From Gillisella taibaishanensis (GTDB lineage Bacteria > Pseudomonadota > Alphaproteobacteria > Rhizobiales > Rhizobiaceae): a stretch of DNA of 64,000 bases. Under the pieces are notes generated by a model. The model saw only the letters and a list, made by a program, of their open reading frames with translations. It made no database searches and had not been told where the DNA came from. The stretch is taken from contig NZ_MKIN01000027.1 of the NCBI RefSeq assembly GCF_001938985.1, positions 186,001 through 250,000 on the forward strand, given 5' to 3'. Shown here in pieces: positions 61,251 to 64,000 of the stretch. The translations under genes and the position numbers were made by a program. How positions within the stretch are numbered: the first letter of the stretch is position 1; each line of letters starts with the position of its first letter.

Positions 61251-61273
61251 CGATCCCGCTTCTAGCGGGATCG
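61251..61273 (+). other. Hairpin in the cvpA-purF spacer
   Basis: CGATCCCGCT (61251-61260) and AGCGGGATCG (61264-61273) form a perfect 10-base stem with a three-base loop. No T-run follows, so full termination is unlikely. It could tune readthrough into purF, whose start lies about 120 bases on. Confidence 0.6.
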
Positions 61274-61391
61274 AATGATAGACATATCGAGTGCCACCGT
61301 TTCCTCGCAAGAACATCAGGCACTTGTCACAGCTTTTCGTCACCCGCGCACCCGTCTGCGACGCGCATGTATCGAGCAAAGGCTTGCTGCA

Positions 61392-62882
61392 ATGAATCAG
61401 TCTATTTCCTCGACTTTCCTTGAAGACCTCGAAGGCGACACGCTGCATGAAGAATGCGGCGTATTCGGCATTTTGGGACATCAGGATGCGGCAACGCTGA
61501 CGGCGCTTGGCCTGCATGCGCTCCAGCATCGCGGACAAGAAGCGGCGGGTATCGTCTCCTTCGACGGACGGCAATTCCATACCGAAAAGCATATGGGTCT
61601 GGTCGGTGACCACTACACCAATCCAGTGACGCTGGCGAAATTGCCGGGCTCGGCCTCGATCGGCCATACCCGTTATTCGACAACTGGCGAAGTGGCGCTG
61701 CGCAATGTGCAGCCGCTGTTTGCCGAACTGGAAGAAGGCGGCATCGCCATCGCCCATAACGGCAATTTCACCAATGGCCTGACACTGCGTCGCCAGATCA
61801 TCGCGACAGGCGCCATCTGTCAGTCCACCTCGGATTCGGAAGTGGTTCTGCATCTCATCGCCCGCTCCCGCCACAGCTCGACCGCCGACCGCTTTATCGA
61901 CGCGATGCGGCAGATGGAAGGCGGCTATGCGATGATCGCGCTCACCCGCACCAAGCTGATCGCCGCGCGCGATCCGATCGGTATCCGGCCGCTGGTCATG
62001 GGCGAACTCGACGGCAAGCCGATCTTCTGCTCGGAAACCTGTGCACTTGACATTATCGGCGCAAAATTCGTCCGCGATGTCGAAAACGGCGAAGTGATCA
62101 TCTGCGAAATCCAGCCTGATGGATCGATCACCATCGACAGCCGCCGCCCTGCCCGGCCCCAGCCGGAGCGGCCCTGCCTGTTCGAATATGTTTATTTTGC
62201 AAGACCCGATTCGGTCGTCGCCGGCCGCAACGTCTACCAGACCCGCAAGGCCATGGGGATGAATCTGGCCAAAGAAGCTCCCTGCGACGGCGATGTCGTG
62301 GTGCCGGTGCCCGATGGTGGCACACCGGCCGCACTCGGCTATGCGCAGGCGAGCGGCATTCCCTTCGAATACGGCATTATCCGCAATCACTATGTCGGAC
62401 GGACCTTCATCGAGCCGACGCAGCAGATCCGCGCCTTCGGCGTCAAGCTGAAGCATTCCGCCAACCGGGCGATGATCGAAGGCAAGCGGGTGATCCTGGT
62501 GGACGACTCGATCGTGCGCGGCACGACCTCGCTGAAGATCGTCCAGATGATCCGCGATGCCGGCGCCAAGGAAGTGCATATCCGCGTTGCGAGCCCAATG
62601 ATCTATCATCCCGACTTCTACGGCATCGACACGCCGGACGCCGAAAAGCTGCTGGCCAATCAATATGCCGGTGCAGAAGCCATGGCGAAATATATCGGCG
62701 CCGACTCGCTCGCCTTCCTGTCGATCGACGGGCTGTACATGGCCGTCGGCGGCGAGGCCCGCAACCCTGAGAACCCGCAGTTCACCGACCACTATTTCAC
62801 CGGCGATTACCCGACACGGTTGGCGGACAAGGAAGGCGAAAAGATGGGCCGCAAGGTCTCGGTCATGGCCAGCAACGGCTGA
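61392..62882 (+). CDS. purF: Amidophosphoribosyltransferase
   Basis: PurF makes phosphoribosylamine, the first step of purine synthesis. The 496-residue protein has a 21-residue propeptide before the catalytic cysteine of ECGVFGILG (C22), the glutaminase domain (HTRYSTTGEVALRNVQP, AHNGNFTN) and the PRPP-binding VILVDDSIVRGTTSLKIV of the phosphoribosyltransferase domain. The start at 61392 is chosen because it gives the known short propeptide. It is preceded by cvpA. Confidence 0.96.
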   Translation: MNQSISSTFLEDLEGDTLHEECGVFGILGHQDAATLTALGLHALQHRGQEAAGIVSFDGRQFHTEKHMGLVGDHYTNPVTLAKLPGSASIGHTRYSTTGEVALRNVQPLFAELEEGGIAIAHNGNFTNGLTLRRQIIATGAICQSTSDSEVVLHLIARSRHSSTADRFIDAMRQMEGGYAMIALTRTKLIAARDPIGIRPLVMGELDGKPIFCSETCALDIIGAKFVRDVENGEVIICEIQPDGSITIDSRRPARPQPERPCLFEYVYFARPDSVVAGRNVYQTRKAMGMNLAKEAPCDGDVVVPVPDGGTPAALGYAQASGIPFEYGIIRNHYVGRTFIEPTQQIRAFGVKLKHSANRAMIEGKRVILVDDSIVRGTTSLKIVQMIRDAGAKEVHIRVASPMIYHPDFYGIDTPDAEKLLANQYAGAEAMAKYIGADSLAFLSIDGLYMAVGGEARNPENPQFTDHYFTGDYPTRLADKEGEKMGRKVSVMASNG

Positions 62883-62960
62883 GACGTGGTCAATAAGGCC
62901 TGAGCCGGCTGCCGTCGGCCGGGCCTGGATATGCATGCGGGAAGAGGCAGGGAAGAGCAT

Positions 62961-63698
62961 ATGACTGTTGATCTGAAGGGGCGGATCGCGCTGGTAACGG
63001 GTGCATCGCGCGGTATCGGTTATTTTACAGCACTTGAGCTGGCCAAGGCCGGGGCGCATGTGATCGCCTGCGCGCGCACTGTCGGCGGTCTTGAGGACCT
63101 CGACGACGCGATCAGCGCCGCTGGCGGCAGTGCTACGCTGGTGCCCTTCGATCTCAACGATATGAATGCTATCGACGCGCTTGGAGGCTCTATCTTCGAA
63201 CGCTGGGGCAAGCTCGACATTCTCGTGGCCAATGCCGGCGTGCTCGGCACGATTTCGCCGGTCGCGCATGTCGAGGCCAAGGTGTTCGAGAAGGTGATGA
63301 CCATCAATGTCACCGCCACATGGCGCCTGATCCGTTCGATCGATCCGCTGATTACCAAGTCCGACCAAGGCCGCGCATTGATCCTGTCTTCAGGCGCCGC
63401 CCACAAATGCAAGCCGTTCTGGGGCCCCTACTCCGCCTCAAAGGCCGCTGTTGAAGCGCTCGCCCGCACCTGGGCGGCAGAGCATCAGCGCCTGCCGCTG
63501 AAGGTGCTCTCCGTCGATCCCGGCGCTACCCGCACGGCAATGCGCGCCCAGGCCATGCCGGGTGAAGATCCCGACACGCTGCCGCATCCATCGGACGTCG
63601 CAAAGGCGTTGCTGCCGCTGGTCGGGCCACAACAGACGGAAACTGGCAAGCTTTACATCGTGCGCGAAAACCGGATTGCCGATTATCCCGCCATCTAA
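62961..63698 (+). CDS. SDR family oxidoreductase
   Basis: A 245-residue classical SDR: MTVDLKGRIALVTGASRGIGYFTALEL (cofactor loop), NAGVLG, the serine region LSSGAAHKCKPFWG, YSASKAA (catalytic Tyr-Lys) and a C-terminus without the usual GG motif. An NADP-type sugar, steroid or ketone substrate cannot be chosen. The ATG at 62961 follows GAAGAG. In related rhizobia an SDR follows purF, so this is likely part of the backbone. Confidence 0.88.
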   Translation: MTVDLKGRIALVTGASRGIGYFTALELAKAGAHVIACARTVGGLEDLDDAISAAGGSATLVPFDLNDMNAIDALGGSIFERWGKLDILVANAGVLGTISPVAHVEAKVFEKVMTINVTATWRLIRSIDPLITKSDQGRALILSSGAAHKCKPFWGPYSASKAAVEALARTWAAEHQRLPLKVLSVDPGATRTAMRAQAMPGEDPDTLPHPSDVAKALLPLVGPQQTETGKLYIVRENRIADYPAI

Positions 63699-63716
63699 AG
63701 CATTTCCAGGAAAAGC
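63696..63716. repeat. Fragment of a rhizobial dispersed repeat
   Basis: TAAAGCATTTCCAGGAAAAG starts at the SDR stop codon; its first 14 bases recur exactly at 27914-27927 and, in altered form, at 40103. The SDR stop (TAA) is provided by the element. Confidence 0.6.
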
Positions 63717-63730
63717 GTTAAAATCAAAGG

Positions 63731-64000
63731 TTATAGCTCGGGAAACAGCGGCGCAAAGCTGCGGCTCATCTGCGCCACCTTGGCGGCGATATCTGCGGCG
63801 CGTGCAGCCCGCATCTCGGGATCGTCGACCAGACGCAGGATTTCCTCGATCCAGACGCGCTCGTCATAAGGCAGGCGCGGATGGGCATCCTGCGGCCCGC
63901 CATCATAGGCAAGCGCGTCGGAAAACAGCCCTGCCGCACCAAGCCTGGCGACATCGATGAACTTTGTGCCCGCGCGGCTGTCGTTGGCCTCCGATGGCGC
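63731..64000 (-). CDS. C-terminus of a glycosyltransferase-like protein, cut by window edge
   Basis: The last 89 codons of a leftward gene whose start lies beyond the window. The visible part reads ANDSRAGTKFIDVARLGAAGLFSD, then PYDERVWIEEILRLVDD and an Ala/Lys-rich helix ending in SRSFAPLFPEL. The first segment resembles the GT-B sugar-nucleotide-binding motif seen in glycosyltransferases of the form N-x-x-RAP-x-K-x-x-E-x-x-A-x-GAAG. The assignment is tentative because most of the protein is missing. A polysaccharide role would suit the sugar-nucleotide genes at 57-60 kb. Confidence 0.6.
   Translation of the reverse strand, partial: APSEANDSRAGTKFIDVARLGAAGLFSDALAYDGGPQDAHPRLPYDERVWIEEILRLVDDPEMRAARAADIAAKVAQMSRSFAPLFPEL

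Noticed and set aside
61147..61391. Possible purine riboswitch before purF
   Set aside because: The only structure is a simple 10-bp hairpin; no three-way junction with the conserved loops of a purine riboswitch is visible.
61245..63368. A 707-codon open frame on the minus strand
   Set aside because: It lies opposite purF and the SDR gene, both of which have complete motifs on the plus strand.
1..64000. CRISPR array, prophage or transposase
   Set aside because: No regularly spaced direct repeats of 25-40 bases, no phage structural genes and no transposase motif were seen in any frame I read.

Overview
The window is a dense, mostly single-copy chromosomal segment from an alphaproteobacterium of the order Rhizobiales, most like Agrobacterium, Allorhizobium or Rhizobium. 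The evidence is the protein content, the gene order (rpsF-rpsR-DUF2232-rplI-dnaB-alr-radA-cvpA-purF; lptF-lptG-lptD-surA-pdxA-rsmA; fabD-fabG-acpP-fabF-mltG-yicC-gmk; uvrC-pgsA-moaD-moaE) and short palindromic repeats typical of rhizobial genomes. Both window edges cut genes. I see no rRNA, tRNA, CRISPR array, prophage or intact insertion sequence.

Layout. 1-5.2 kb: a molybdopterin oxidoreductase (partial), RlmJ, a glutathione S-transferase, an Omp25-like outer-membrane protein and an SDR that overlaps uvrC. 5.2-9.7 kb: uvrC, two large tandem palindromic elements, then pgsA-moaD-moaE, meeting an orphan LivH-type permease tail to tail. 9.7-10.9 kb: a near-perfect palindrome with back-to-back -10 boxes separates that permease from a CGNR zinc-finger regulator and a lipoprotein. 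10.9-19.9 kb: ndk, an AraC regulator, a PEBP-like secreted protein, a GST, DinB, an ABC-F ATPase, a chemoreceptor and a lipoprotein polysaccharide deacetylase. 19.9-31 kb: holC-pepA, a PAP2 phosphatase, and the outer-membrane biogenesis run lptF-lptG-lptD-surA-like-pdxA-rsmA. 31-38.7 kb (minus strand): a methyltransferase, gmk, yicC, mltG and the fatty-acid genes fabF, acpP, fabG, fabD.

38.9-42.7 kb is an accessory block: an aldo/keto reductase, an RTX-repeat protein, an M4 metalloprotease of protealysin type and a small protein resembling its inhibitor emfourin. 42.7-45.5 kb is the rpsF-rpsR-DUF2232-rplI operon, with a structured leader. From 45.5 kb to the end, a backbone of rplI, dnaB, alr, radA, cvpA and purF is interrupted at successive junctions by accessory genes: a quercetin-dioxygenase-like bicupin with an esterase; an amino-acid ABC transporter without its ATPase, plus an AraC regulator; a LysM + GH18-like protein; and UDP-xylose synthase-GalE-UDP-glucose dehydrogenase. 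The window closes with an SDR and the C-terminus of a glycosyltransferase-like protein.

How the genes work together. Many serve the envelope: LptF/G/D and a SurA-like chaperone move and assemble LPS, FabD/G/F and AcpP make acyl chains, PgsA makes phosphatidylglycerol, MltG and Alr act on peptidoglycan, and Ugd/Uxs/GalE supply sugar nucleotides for surface polysaccharide. The parts most worth a second look are the protealysin/emfourin/RTX block, the palindrome-controlled CGNR-LivH unit, the cytosolic-looking LysM-GH18 protein and the paired 79-bp palindromes before pgsA.
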